Shown piece by piece: positions 44,724-57,110 of a stretch of DNA of 64,000 bases (the stretch's first letter is position 1; every line of letters begins with the position of its first letter). Under the pieces are notes generated by a model that had not been told where the DNA came from, ran no database searches, and saw nothing but the letters and a program-made list of their open reading frames with translations. Both the position numbers and the translations under genes were made by a program. Location of the stretch: NCBI RefSeq assembly GCF_031143425.1, contig NC_090439.1, positions 353,084,027 to 353,148,026 of the forward strand, written 5' to 3'. The DNA is from Pleurodeles waltl. Taxonomy: Eukaryota; Chordata; Amphibia; Caudata; Salamandridae.

Positions 44724-47215
44724 CTAGAAAAAAGATAGTCGCAATGAAACCACTTTTTGCTTGCCGAAATATTTTCTTAGGATGTGAGCAAGTGAGCCAA
44801 GGAATACATGGAGCACACACAACTTGCAGAACAACCAGGCTCCGGGCACTAGCAGCAAACAGGAGGGTAGAAGAAGTGGTTAAGTGCTGGGCTAGTGTTC
44901 CGGAGTTTTCTATACTAGGTTACTCTAGATGGGTTCGCCAGATGACATACACCTAGTGCTACTGCCAGTGATGGCTGGTGAACTAAAAAAAAAGTGCCAG
45001 GGCATAATTTCATAACTGAATTTTACCATGCAAGCATTGTGCAAATTAACCGAGTAAGGGTTCACGAGAGAAAACATAATAATTAAAACATTTTCACAAA
45101 CACTAATAAAATAACAAGCAGAAAATTAACAATTATCACCTCACAGACTAAACCCATTCCTATCCTTTTACATTTCACAGTGTGCCTGACGTGTTCATAC
45201 AAACTCATGGCAGGTAATCATTGCACACCGGCTCTTCCTCAACTAAATTATCTTAGCCCATCTGATTTTTGGTTTTAAACGAGGTCGCGATCATTTGAAA
45301 ATTAAAGATATTCTCCAATCCACTGTCACTGGCCCACCACAATTATGTCCAACCTACTAAGAGCATCTCATCCCCTCCTCTTTTTCTTGCGTGTACCCTT
45401 GTACTCCTGGCCATTCTTAATTTAATGCAAGAATAACAACGTAATGGATGGATTGCGTGTATTATTCTCAGCCACTCACAACTGTTCGGGCAGCATCCCA
45501 ATCTATTATACTTTAGCACCATGTCACCTCAGCTTAGACCCAGCCATATGCAAATCAGTCTTCACCCTGCTCCTCCTGGGAACAGTCCAGCCCAAACTGT
45601 CAAGCTAGGTCCTCCCTGAACCGGAACGCAAGCAACCCAAGACCAGTTTCACCCTATTAGGACTCTTCAGCCATGTATAGGTTGGTTCCAGGGGCACAGT
45701 GAGCCTGGGACCCACGTCTTGGAAAAAACAATGGATTTGGATGTGGCCCTATGTGATTGCCAGTGTCTGAGATTAATCCAAGCATTCCATCCATCACCTT
45801 GTTGTTGGTGCATTCTAAATTTATCGCAGCATTCCATGGGATGGTTTGTTAAGTAAGACTCTAGTATAGAGCTGCTGGTGAACTTTAGTGTGAACTGTAC
45901 CAGCAAATACCACTCTTGCTGAAGAGGCCTGCTGTCCAAGTCCAGCGATGTTTATTGTGCACAGAGTGGGCAACTAGCTGGCAGAGAGATAGACTATCTA
46001 TCAGAAGCTTTATGGTTAACTCAGTGAACACCATACATGCATTCAGAACTTTAGGAAATAGTTCTGCTCTTCAACACCTTAACAGTTAGAGTGCACTGTG
46101 CATGCAGTTCACACTGCTATTGGGGAGATAGCTCTGCTGTCCCAAGCATATGGCGTTAATGGGTTCTGTGCATGGAAGCAGCCCTTATACTATAGTCCTG
46201 GTGTACAAGGTCCTCAGTGTTAGTATGCTAGCGCGTGTATGTGGCCTCAATTAGGAGCTAACTATGCTGTCCAAGTCTTGTAATGCTAGTATATCTGTAT
46301 GTACACATAGCCCTAAGAGGCACACCTGCCTGATGCAATGCAAGGTAAGTGTGCAATGAGTGTGCAATTAACCCTGTGATAGGTAACTCTTCTGTCCAAG
46401 ACCACTGTTGCATATCTCATGGTCCCTGGATGTGTCATGTGTTGCAAATCCTTATAACAGAAATAGATCTGTGTTATTATTTGTTGTGCAGTAAGAGACA
46501 GGTGAGGGTAAAGTGAGTGCACTAGAAAGAGCAAAGGCAGAGTAGGGTAGGGGCAAGAAGACAGAAAGAGAGACCCCTTGAGGCAGCAGGATAGAGAAGG
46601 GATGGGGTGAGAGGAAAGAGAGGGTGAGAATGAGGGGCAGGTAGAGGCAGAGGTATGTGATGTGCATGACTGGAAAGGCCTCAGGAATGGACTCAGGTAC
46701 GTGAGAGAGTAACATACATGAAATCATACCTACCAGAGAGAACATGGCAAAATCACCAGTTAGAGTACCTCAGTGATCAGCATTGTCCCAGCTCAGGCAC
46801 GCTGGTCTTTGCTATTAGGTGGTGTGGGGTGGGAAGTTACCCAGTTTGACGTGAAGCCATTTGTGATCATCTGTGCTCATTTAGTAGCTTTGTCAGTGAA
46901 GGTTTTGATGCTTTACATCAGATTTAGGTTTACTCTGCTCGTGTGGGCAATGTGTACTTATTTCAACAGAGTGAAAGAACATGCAAAAGAAGGAATTGAG
47001 AATGAGAGTACTTCACAATGCAATGACACTATCCATCCTAATTACGCCATTTTTCATATTAATGAACCTTATTTAAAAATTAAAAACCTGCAGTAATTAC
47101 AAATGCATTTCAGTATTGCCTACAAAATTGTATGCCTCATAACTGCACCTCTTTAGAGAAGCACATATTGAATTTGGCAGTTTCAATGTACTTTTTAACC
47201 CGCCTAACTATCTCT
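44724..47215. other. RIPOR2 intron, nothing recognised
   Basis: About 2.5 kb on the acceptor side of the 149-bp exon. There is a purine-rich AGAG/GGGA stretch at about 46490-46690. No exon or mobile-element protein was seen. Confidence 0.5.
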
Positions 47216-47559
47216 GTGCTTAATTTAAGCTAGTTGTTTCCGGTACTCAGCACTGGTGCTTAATTCTCAACACCAGCATTTATGACAGTCTGCCACATGG
47301 TGGTGCTGGTCATCTAATTTAGAGATGAGCACAACAACGGTTGTTTATGAATAAAATTTACATTGTAATACCACCCTCCCCTGCCGTTCCTATAGCACTG
47401 GAGACCTGAATAGTCTGAATTGTCACACTTGCAGGAAAGAGATGGTTAGTAGTTGTTTTGGTGCGGTTATTGGCAGCGATGACCGGGGCAATGCATGGTG
47501 CAAGCTGCAGTGGCCTCCTGGTGAGGGCCCTGGCACTTATTATTTTACAAATTAAGCAC
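47216..47559. mobile_element. candidate short TIR element
   Basis: Starts GTGCTTAATTTAAGC and ends ACAAATTAAGCAC, which are near-complementary ends about 340 bp apart. The flanks do not show a clean duplication. A stretch CCGGTACT near the left end also occurs in the repeat at about 60250, next to AGTGCTTTAAATGGGCCGG. Confidence 0.35.
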
Positions 47560-47641
47560 TGCTATCACTTCTGCACAAAAGCATTGCAGGGCAGAGTTAA
47601 AATTTGACATTCTTTTTGTCCTTTTGTGTTCACCACAGTAA

Positions 47642-48350
47642 GGGCCAGATGTAGCAAGCATTTTTGCACGGTGCAAACTGAGAAAATCGCAGTTTGCGCC
47701 ATGCAAAAAGCCCATCGCGATGCACATTTACAATTTGCGAGTCGGTACCGACTCGCAAATTGTGAATGCGACTCGCAAATAGGAAGGGGTGTCCCCTTCC
47801 TATTTGCGACTCGCATCGCTATGCTAAATTGCTTTGTGACCGCGAATGCGGTCGCAAAGCAATTCGCAGTTACCACCAGTGTCACACTGGTGGAAACCCA
47901 TTCACAAAAGGGAAAGGGTCCCAATGGGACCCCTTCCCCTTTGTGAATGTTGCCCAAAATGTTTTTGCAGAGCAGGCAGTGGTCCAATGGACCACTTCCT
48001 ACTCTGAAAAAACGAAACCAAATGGTTTCTGTATTTTTTTTATTTTGCAACTCGTTTTCATTTAAGGAAAACGGGCTGCTAAATAAAAATAAAAAACTGC
48101 TTCATTTAAAAAGCAGTCACAGACATGGAGGTCTGCTGTCTTCAGCAGGCCACCATCCCTGTGAGTGCAGGGACTCGCAAAATTCGACCCACCTCATTAA
48201 TATTAATGAGATGGGTCTTTGCGACCCCATAGCTAATCGCAGACGGTGTCTGAGACACCGTTCTGCATCTGATTTTGCAAATCGGAAATTGCGAGTCGCA
48301 CCGACTCGCAATTTCCGATTCGCAAAATCGGAACTACCCACATCTGGCCC
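47642..48350. mobile_element. 709-bp multi-palindrome MITE, TAA duplication
   Basis: Ends GGGCCAGATGT...ACATCTGGCCC, flanked by TAA on both sides (47639-47641, 48351-48353), fitting a Harbinger-type non-autonomous element. The interior is a chain of perfect or near-perfect hairpins, for example a 32-bp palindrome at 47731-47762 (left arm CAATTTGCGAGTCGGT), an arm pair GCAAATAGGAAGGGG at about 47775-47806, TTGCTTTG...CAAAGCAA at about 47829-47863, CACCAGTG...CACTGGTG at about 47874-47893, and arms near the right end around 48283-48318 (GGAAATTGCGAGTCG). It is CpG-rich. Open frames across it are by-products of the palindromes. Confidence 0.85.
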
Positions 48351-48802
48351 TAACCCTCTAAAAGCTTAATAATCTTGGGGTATGCTTGTATAAAGCCGAT
48401 TTTCAATGGATTTTTTTGCAGCAATAAATTCATTTTTATCCTTAATTCTTAGCAACATTAATTAAACAGTAACTGATGAGGAGCTGATGTAATGAAATGC
48501 AGCTTTTCACAATTGTGGAAAACACTCAAAACTTTCTCAAAAGAAATATTTATGAACTAAAAATAGTCAGACAGCCCTGTCATAAAGTGAGAGTTTACCT
48601 GAACGAGAATATAATGGTCCTAGATATGCAGGTCACGACCTACAATTCCCAGCTGTCACTGGGCTGCAGGATCACTTCATGTGTTTTTATAACACGCGCA
48701 GTCCGTGACCAGACTTTACACATTCTTGAAGTGTTTTGCGCTTTTGATTCAAAGCTCATGAAGTAAGTCCATCTGCACGGGAGAGCTCTCTCAGTCTAAA
48801 TA

Positions 48803-49348
48803 TAGGGTGGCCAGATTTTGAGAAGTAAAAACCGGGACAGACATAAAAGAAGGAATAGAAGAACTACTTTACACTCACTTTTATATCTGGCCTTTTTTTG
48901 CGTAGCTTTGTGAATGTGTGCCTATATATGTGTGTGTTTATATATATCTATAAACACACACACACATTTACAAGACTATACATATAAAAATAGCTATGGC
49001 TTGACCTCCCACTCTATACCCCCAACCAGCCCCCAACCACTTCTCTCTGCCTCCCACTCCGTATCTCTGCTTAGAGCAGACAGGGGACTGTGCTGCGTGA
49101 CAGTAACAAATAAATAACTTAATTATTGCATACTTTTTAGGCGTCTGTTAAAGGAGAGCATACCTTTAACTTATGCTTCTCTAGATAATCTGACCTTTGT
49201 CCCAAAAATCGGGTCATTTATGTAATAATTTGACCTTTGTCCCAAAAATCGGGACATTTGTTTAAAATGAAGAGAAGTGCCGGGACACCGGGACAGTCCT
49301 CTAAAAACCGGGACTGTCCAGGGAAATCCGGGACGTCTGGTCACCCTA
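48803..49348. mobile_element. 546-bp hAT-like MITE, 8-bp duplication
   Basis: Terminal repeats TAGGGTGGCCAGATT and, at the right, GTCTGGTCACCCTA. It is flanked by perfect 8-bp duplications TCTAAATA at 48795-48802 and 49349-49356, the hAT hallmark (established knowledge). The interior holds two copies of TTGACCTTTGTCCCAAAAAT-like sequence (near 49190 and 49240) and several CGGGAC units. It has no transposase, so it is non-autonomous. Confidence 0.88.
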
Positions 49349-49356
49349 TCTAAATA

Positions 49357-50514
49357 CCCTAATCTTAACCCCGTTGCAGAGTGGGGGTCATCAGTGAAGC
49401 TTGCTGATCACACCCCACCCTGTGATGATGCAGGAAGGGGTGGGGTAACTGCCGCTGAGTGCATGCAGCTTCATACAGCCCTTGCTAGAGTGAAGAACGG
49501 CCCAGCAGTTTGCTATCAGCATTCTAAGAGGAGGAGGAGGAGTTAAGAAAGGGAAGGCACCAGCGTTCGGAGGAAATGAGGGCTCCAAGTTCGTAAGCCT
49601 AGCAAATTCTGGCAACAGCGCAGCCTTGCCCACACTCACGCTTCTGCACGTTGGGCCTAGGAAAGGGCCTGGCTGCTTGACCATCCCTCAGAGTGAAAGT
49701 CGGGCAATTGTCAATATTAAATTAAATCTTAAATAACAAACTGCCTCTGACAACATCATGAAACCACAAATGAGGGTGAAGGAGCCCAAAAGTCCCTCTT
49801 CACGATCCACCAATGGCTACTGCTTAGGTACCTTTACAATTGAGCACGGTTTGCATAACAAACAGATATGATTGCAGAGTTGAAGTGGCAATGGATAATG
49901 AATTTATGTCACCTTGCAACAAATTACCTGTTACTCGGGAGAACTGCATTTGATAGTAATGAAGTCATGCCTTTCTCACTAGTCTGGGTCTACAATATAA
50001 ACAATTTGGCTTGGCTTCTACAGTTTAAAAAAGTTTCCTTAGTAGACAGTTAAAGTGAGGATTTTCATTGTGTCAACACTTTGTTGTATTGAGCAGACTA
50101 TAGACTCAATAAGGTGGTGACCCAAGCTGCCTACTCGAACCCGAGACCAAAAGAAGCATGTGGACTTACCTGTATTTACTTGAGAGTGTTTCTTTCAGCC
50201 AAAACAGGTGTGAACCAAACCTGGGTTTGGTTTGAGCCCTATTTTCATCTTCAGCAGATGAATATCAATGGTGTTAAGAAGATCAACCTTGGCCTTTCAC
50301 CTTTGTGCATAGTACTCAACATTGCCTGAAGCTGACAAGGTTTTGGTGCAGGTTCAGATTTTACTTTAGTTAAGGTGCATGGCACAGGACCTTAGTGGTA
50401 TCGCAAAGCACTGAGCCATTTTAAACACTGGCCCTGTATGTAGTTAGATTTTGCACTTAAGAGATAGGCAACAAAGATCACTTTTGTGACAAAATAATCT
50501 ATAATTGTTTTTAG
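49357..50514. other. RIPOR2 intron, nothing recognised
   Basis: Noncoding sequence between the hAT-like MITE and an inverted copy of an interspersed repeat. Confidence 0.45.
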
Positions 50515-50770
50515 AAATAAGGTCTTTGGTTGGCAGTCAGGTTACCCTATGGTAACCTGAGCAAGGACCCTCACTCTAGTCAGGGTAAAGGAGAATCACA
50601 CTGAGTTAACCCTCGCTCACCCCTTTGGTAGCTTGGCACGGGCAGGCAGGCTTAACTCAGTCAGTGTGTTAAGTATTTGTACAAACACACACAGAAATGT
50701 GTCCCAGTCCTCTGGGTTTCCTACCAACCAAACGGTTCTCAAACCCTTTAACTCTCCTAACAGGGAAGGC
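50515..50770 (-). repeat. interspersed repeat, partial, inverted to 5127-6930
   Basis: The reverse complement of 50590-50690 contains CTTAACACACTGACTG, AAGCCTGCCTGCCCGTGCC and AAGCTACCAAAGGGGTGAGC, matching the end of the plus-strand copy near 6870-6925 with scattered differences. An added feature is an inverted repeat GGTTACC...GGTAACC at about 50540-50560. Class uncertain. Confidence 0.5.
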
Positions 50771-51047
50771 GCCATTGTCGCTGTGTCGTGAGGCTATCGA
50801 GAGTAGTAGCCAAGGTGAACCATATTACAAACAAGTGAAGTTTTGGATAGCTCACCAGGTTAAGTGAGAGTTGGGCGAGAACAGTATAATTACATTGGGA
50901 AGCAGTAAAAACAGTTATTACGAGAGAAAGCAAGGTGAGTACTAATATCAATTAAAGAACTACACATTTTTTTAGCCAACTTTTATCGACCTTGCAAACT
51001 ACTTTACTGTCTTCTCAGATTGCACAACTGAATAATTATATATTTAC

Positions 51048-51173
51048 CTTAATGGAAATGAGTCCGTTAATGAGGGCAAGAAAGAATATTTCATCTCCAT
51101 CCCAGCTTTGCTTGCCATTGACTTCTATTTTTCCTTTCAGTTTCCACCGCTGGCGACCAATTCTCATGAAAAT
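51048..51173 (-). CDS. RIPOR2: RIPOR2 internal exon (126 bp)
   Basis: Exactly 42 codons, phase 0 at both ends, between an acceptor ending in ACCCCCAG and a GTAAAT donor. The translation starts [15 protein letters not shown], continues [13 protein letters not shown] and ends in LISIK, which is the strongly conserved core of the RIPOR family. This region follows the N-terminal coiled-coil part that binds Rho (family knowledge). The line after the acceptor differs slightly from the mammalian form I remember (MRIGRQ where I expect MKYGRQ). This exon gave the gene identification. I chose RIPOR2 over RIPOR1 and RIPOR3 because of the match of the later exons, especially the ELKPVELD and GNITKQLVKRLTS stretches. 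Confidence 0.93.
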
Positions 51174-51575
51174 CTGGGGGTGAGAAGTCCTTTTTACTCT
51201 AACAGACATTTCTAACTTTTGCCAAACACAGTCTTGATACAGAATGAAGCTGGGTAGCCTTGGTTGGTCTGTTCTGCACATGCACACCCCTTGAGCAGTA
51301 TTTCATATTCTAATGCAAGCACACAGCCCAGTCTGCAGTGTAAATTAGCATTATGCATGAGTTACCAGGTCATCGTTATATGCAGGCATGCAAGCTTAAA
51401 TGTCCCAAAATATACCACGACTCATCATGACTGTTTTATTACTCATGTCTTCCCCTGGTACTCGGAATTAAACTTGGGTGCACAAATTGCTTGTAATTCT
51501 GGAGCAGAGACTCTGGATTCACTCAATTTTGTATATAGAATTGTTTTCAAAGATGAGCACTGAGATACAACTCAC

Positions 51576-51619
51576 CTCGTACTGATCTCCTGGACAAAGA
51601 CGAGCAAATCCAGCCAGGC
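51576..51619 (-). CDS. RIPOR2: RIPOR2 internal exon (44 bp)
   Basis: Small coding exon of RIPOR2 (FAM65B), a cytoplasmic and membrane-associated inhibitor of RhoA that acts in cell polarity, myoblast fusion and hair-cell stereocilia (family knowledge). It is preceded by a pyrimidine-rich acceptor ending in TTTCAG and followed by a GTGAGT donor. It starts with the last two bases of a split codon and then reads LAGFARLCPGDQYE, the motif just before the basic RQRWKLKGK region in RIPOR proteins, as I remember them. It ends in phase 0. The preceding exon, expected to end in a lysine-rich segment, was not found between 51620 and 64000, so that intron is longer than 12.3 kb or the exon escaped my reading. 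A 402-bp intron follows. Confidence 0.88.
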
Positions 51620-52436
51620 CTGAAAGCAAAGAAGGTTTGAATTACTTTTGAGAAGTCATTGGTTTTCAGCAATGTAGAGGATTGAGAGACAGAGCTAGTA
51701 AACTCAAAAGACCATACACTTGAACCAAGGGTGAGTTCTACAATTTAATATGATCGTTGACAATGGACATGGATTAGAGACTTTTACTGCATTGCAAAGC
51801 AGATTGAATGACAACATGTATAACAGCAAACACATTATTTACGATCACTGTTGTATGCGAATACCACTACGGATGAGGGACTGTTGTGTGTTTAGCATGT
51901 GAAATTGTTACTTTATGTTCAATTGTTAATTGTTGATGCATAGTGATTTGTTGTGTTTCATGGAATTGTGCATAAAATAAACCTAACACAGTTTAAAATA
52001 GTGAATTGTCTTTTTGGGGGTGAAGCCATGTAATCAGAAGAATTTATAAGGCAAATCACAAAATCCTTAAAACCAATTATTAAAAATACCAGTTAGGTAG
52101 ACTGGACTGATGAAAGTCAGTTCTGCTAAAAAGTAATTTTGGCAAATAGAATTTATATTGAATTTTGGGTCTTGAGATTATAATGTATAAAATATTATCC
52201 ATCTGATGTTAAATTAGTATTTTAAATACAAATATTGGAATCGAGAAAATTGATCTTTTAACAAAAAATACAGGATATGAAGCATTTCATCATTAATGGT
52301 ACAGTGGAGGGAGTGACGATGTACCGCATTTAGTGGTTTGTTTTTCGGAGACAGCTTGCTGTCTTTTTTGGAAGTTCAGCACTGCTTAGGAGTGGGACAA
52401 GGGCAATTCCTACAGTAAGCTCAACTGACATAGACA
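51620..52436. other. RIPOR2 upstream intron, nothing recognised
   Basis: AT-rich sequence immediately upstream of the 44-bp exon. No exon carrying the preceding part of RIPOR2 was recognised here. Confidence 0.5.
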
Positions 52437-53320
52437 ATGAGGGGGGTTTGGGTGGGGTTCCCCACAATACTCTCCCCCACCTCAGAAACATTGACTTTAA
52501 TACTGGAGTCAGGACATGCTACACATGCAGTATCTAGACTCGATAAGGTGCTAAAGGTAGACAGAAAGAAACCACCACTGCCAGCCAGACAAACCTGGGA
52601 CAATATCGTGGATATGCCTCTTACAAATGCAGAACGGAAACAAACCTGTGAGCACGTACGGTCAGTCCCCAGTAATGCTAACTTCCAGCTCGCACACTAT
52701 AACTTGCTCCAACAAACATACCTGACCCCAAAGAAGCTGGCTACAATCTATCCGACCAGATTGTCGGAATGCCCCAGATAGGGGGTAAGCTGAGCTGATT
52801 TTGTACATATGACATGGAGGTGTGTGCAAATACATGGGTACTATTTTAATATTGTTATTACATAACGTATGGTTAGTTACTGACTTGTCTGTAGATGTGT
52901 CCATTAAGCATTACCTATTTAATGCTTTACCTTCACCCAAGACAATGAAAATCAGATTTAAATGTGTGCTGCTATTGGGAATGGTGCTAGTGAAACAATG
53001 GCTAGCCATGCAATGACTTCAGCCCTAGGGCCTAGAAGGGGAGTTGAGGGAAAGGGACCTGCTGGAATAGGCCATTGCTGTGGAACTCAGAATGAGAATA
53101 GCCCCCAGGGACGACAGACTCTTTGACGACCTGAGAGACTGGTCAGAAATTATTAGGAAGTTAATGGTCGGTAAAGAGGGGGAAAGATCAGGAGATGAGG
53201 ATGCATCATCTGAATAGATAGTGTCAATTTATGTAGCACTGGCCCATTCTACATGTCTGGATTCACTATATGTTGCCATGTTTATTGTAATGCATAGATA
53301 AAATTCAGAAATAAAAAGTT
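52437..53320 (+). mobile_element. L1-like LINE 3' end (5'-truncated)
   Basis: Plus-strand frame 52437-52781 contains the post-RT region typical of L1-clade elements: a Trp-Asp motif (TWDNIVDMPLT), then NFQLAHYNLLQQTYLTPKKL and IYPTRLSECPR. Downstream pieces (LGMVLVKQWLAMQ at about 52980-53015, then RLFDDLRDWSEII at about 53117-53155) fit the extreme C-terminus after frameshifts. The element ends near AATAAAAAGTTTAAAAA at 53309-53325, a polyadenylation-like tail. It is antisense to RIPOR2. Only the 3' 0.9 kb is left, as is usual for truncated LINE insertions. Confidence 0.75.
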
Positions 53321-53329
53321 TAAAAAGGT

Positions 53330-56300
53330 AGTATTTCATCTATTTCTACTGAGACCAATGATGTAAGAATAAAGAGCAAGGGAAGCTGAAAAAGGAACTT
53401 TGATACCCCCAAGAGAATTACATTGAAAAGCTGAAATGGAGAAAAGCAGGATAGAAAGGGATAAAATGTAGGTTAGTGGATAGGGGTAGGAAATACAGTT
53501 ATAAATTAAGGAAAACACTGCAAATAAAAAAAAAAAGAAGAGATGGAAGTGTGTGAGATGAATTTTACAGGAGGAAAAGGGCAGAAGAGGATGAGTTGAA
53601 GTCTCTAATTAAAAAAAAAAAAAATCTACAAAACAAGTGGCAGGCAGATAAAAAAAAATGCTGAAAATGGGATGTTTATTTGAGATTAATGTGACCTAAA
53701 AAGTTAAAAGGTGGCCCAAACAAGTAGAAGGACAAGAGGATAAGAGAAATGTGGGAGGGAGTCTCAACCCCTCGTCTATACATTTATCATTTTAATGAAC
53801 GATCAATGAATGAAAAATAAAACAGCATGTCATTTAGTTCATAAAAAATGAAAAGCCAGTTCAAGAGATATACGTAGCCTACCAGATAAGTTCTGTAAAG
53901 GTCATTTTACTACCTATAGTCAGGCAACTACTTCAAAGAGAGAAACAATAGAGAGTAACAGAGCAGCAGATTTCTGCTTACCTTCCACTGCAACACTGAG
54001 AACAGCAGTGATGTGCCTCGGGGAGGCAGTCTGACATTTTAGTGCCTAATTTGAAGAGGGGTATTGCAGTGAAAGATGTCCTTATTTACTTAATGTCGCG
54101 ATGTACAGAAAGCATGGATTATGACAAAGAATATATCAAATGTATGGAGGAAAATACATCCTCTTCAAAATCTTGCCTGGAGGCCTGGATGTGGTTATCA
54201 TAAGAACGTAGAAACTGAGATATAAACAACACACAGTGACCAAGCAATGGTGCTATGGGCCCTGATGCAAAAGTGACAGTGGGTTGAGCGACCAGTTACT
54301 CGGTATTGAAAGCTGAATATAAATGGGGTACAGTGGGGACTTCACTCTCCTGGGGCCCGGTGCCACTGCGCCTCCTGAATAACGACGGCTGCACTCCTGC
54401 GTCCAGATTAACTTCATGTTCCAGTATGTGTCCCCTCAGCTCTAAATATTATTCTATATCCAATTTATACACAGATAAATGCCATAATGTGTCCCTAAAA
54501 GCTACCGTTTCTTTCCGCTGTGGCTTCTTTCAGACAACCCCCCGCCCCCTTAGGACACTTCTAATATCCTGCTCTCGAGTCAAACAGCAGAAGGCTTCAG
54601 AGGGCTTCCATTGTAAAGCTACGTGCCGTTGGCTGGCACCCACTCCAAACCAGGGACCACGCTGCCAGTAACTTCTTCCAACACAACCTATCAGATTACC
54701 GGGGCTGAAATCCTTCTGAACCGAGAAAGGTAGACTGGATGACAGCCCTCACTATAACAAGTCAGGGCCTACGCGTGCTCTGCCAGTACCAACATGCAGA
54801 GTATTCACTGGCGCTAATTCACCAATGAAGTAGATGCTTGAGCGTTGTGGTGGCGGGAAAAGAAACTGACAACAGAGCTGCGGTCTTTTAGTCTCCCCGG
54901 CCCATACACAGCTCGTGGGCATGTGCCCCAGTCAGCAGGGCTCCTTGAGCCGTGCTCAGTTCAAGCAGAGGTGACCAATGGCATGTGCCGAGTCGAGTAC
55001 TGAAAATTAACCCAGCCTACTAACTGAATATTATTTATTTTCCATAGCAACGTAGCAGCGCTCTACATTATTTGCAGATAACAGTCTAAAGAGGTGATAC
55101 AAGAACAAGACACGCGTACTTCACTCTTACTAACCTTCAGGTGCTGTATGAGTGAAAGGCATTTTTTTTCACTCCGATAAGGCACATTTTTGAGCCAACG
55201 CTTGTTAGGTTTTGCCTGCTACACCACGCATGCGCTGTCTTGCACCAGATATATTGCTGTCTTACAATAGGCTTACCGCACACCCATTGCTTGCCACTGG
55301 TTAGCTTCATTGATACTCACATTTCCTTTCTTCTCATTCATTAGTGTGTAGGCTTTCCTCCCTCTCCATGCATTTGTCACTCCCCTGGAGCTTGGATACA
55401 TTACCTATGTCTTTCCCCTTCTCTCTTTTCAGGCACTACTTTTTTCTTTTTGTTTAAGCACCCGACTAGAGTGTATGTGTTTTCCATCGATCTCCCTTAT
55501 ATACTTTTCTCCTCCGCAGCCTCTGGTGTTCCTCTCTCAGATTGTGCATCTCCCCCACTGCCCCTATATTGCGTTCATGCTCCATTGTTTCTCCACACCA
55601 GCTCCACATTACTCTGTTTTTGTCCATTTGCTCCCTCTCTGTAGAGGTCCATGTTGTTTTCCTTCATATCCTTTTGCACCTTCTGCATACCCAGTGTACC
55701 TTCTGCCCCCCCCCCACACACCCCTGCCGTTGCTGCTCCCATCCTCGATGTCAATCAGCCCTGCACATCCACATTGTTACTTCTGCCCCCCCAGTTGCTT
55801 TTCCCCTACCCACTTTAACCATTTTATTTTTAAAAAACACTTCACACTTTTTACTTTTATATTTTAGATACTGATCGAAATTAGATTAGTAACTAAAAAG
55901 AAAAGAAAAAAAGCACTGCGTCATTTTGTTGTCATGTACATGTTGCGTGCACTTGTGCATGACACAATGACTTGGCCACTTTTCCAAAGTTTTTCTTTTT
56001 AATCCTTTAGCCATGCTGCACAGCATAGAAAGCGCTGCGCAGCATGACTAAAAACAACCTACAAAGCCAATAGGCCCCAAAGACAAGACCTCTTGGCTCT
56101 GACTATGCTTCTTGTTGTGTGCTGCCCTTCTGACCCACTGGAAAGTACTGCATGGCTACTTTTTGTGCGTTCTTGTGGCATCTAGCTAAATGGGGTACCA
56201 GAGACGGCCGCTTATATAACATATGTATAGTAATGCCTTTTGACCTAAAGGTAGTGTTGCTAGCATATCACTGGGATCCCATAGCTATAAAACAACCCCA

Positions 56301-56900
56301 ATTTCTTTCACACACGTGCATAAAATAAAAGCAAATGAGCAACTAAAGTAAGACCACACCATTTTTGATCGAGAAATTGTACTTCACAAGTTTATTAAAT
56401 CCACTGATTGATTAACTCACAGGTAATCCAAAGGCAGTCATTGTTGAAGTGACCTAAGCTGGCTGCTAGCCTGATTAAGCAACAAGTATCAGAGCTACAC
56501 ATCAACTGGTGAAGTACTATATCCAGCTTCAAACGTGGTTATCCCAACTGGTGGTCTAGTGATGACACATCTTTTGGGTACTTTTTGTGAGGTGGCAGCT
56601 GCTGGCACACTGCCTCCCTCCCCCATTACCTGTCATTATCAAACTATTACCAATGGCAATTAATCCACTGCAATGCCTTTGAAAACCCATTCCAACAACC
56701 AATTTCAACAGGGTCAGGCTGCCATCACTACCCTGGCACACAGACACCTGCCAGGCTGGAACATGCGCATCAGTGAACTTTCACAAAGTACTATTTCCTT
56801 GATAGCCAGGTCCAGTGGGAAAGACACTTCACTTGCACCTTCCTGTCAGGCTTTTTGGTCAGAGTCCACTCCACAGACCCTGCATCTGGAGGGGCACAGC
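53330..56900. other. RIPOR2 upstream intron, nothing recognised
   Basis: Contains A-rich runs (about 53520-53660) and a pyrimidine-rich, Pro/Ser/His-coding stretch at about 55440-55870 with a run of about ten C. No exon or recognisable mobile-element protein. Confidence 0.5.
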
Positions 56901-56904
56901 CTTC

Positions 56905-57110
56905 GTCTGTTTTCTAAGGTGAGGAATCTGTGGTTAAAAATACCCATCAGAAAAACAAATTGCTTACCTTCTATAGCCCTCTTTCTGGAGGGAATTCTAT
57001 CTAACCACAATTTTCTCATTGCCCTCTGACCTCCCTGTTCTGTGAAGTGGCCTCTTTTTACCATCTAGAAGGTTCATTTCGGAAGTTAGGAATCTGCCCA
57101 CTGGTATCAC
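56905..57110 (+). repeat. candidate terminus of another DIRS-like family
   Basis: TAAGGTGAGGAATCTGTGG, then CCCATCAGAAAAACAAATTG and CTTACCTTC: read on the other strand this resembles the layout of the ICR in copies 1-3 (GTAAG, a T-rich stretch, GATGG, then CAGATT). A second GGAAGTTAGGAATCTG lies at about 57078. No coding blocks of DIRS were recognised next to it. Class uncertain. Confidence 0.3.

Noticed and set aside
47626..48369. Several overlapping frames of 100-160 codons
   Set aside because: All lie inside the palindromic MITE and mirror one another on both strands.
55450..55874. Pro/Ser/His/Cys-rich plus-strand frames
   Set aside because: Pyrimidine-rich low-complexity DNA open in all frames; no splice sites or relatives recognised.
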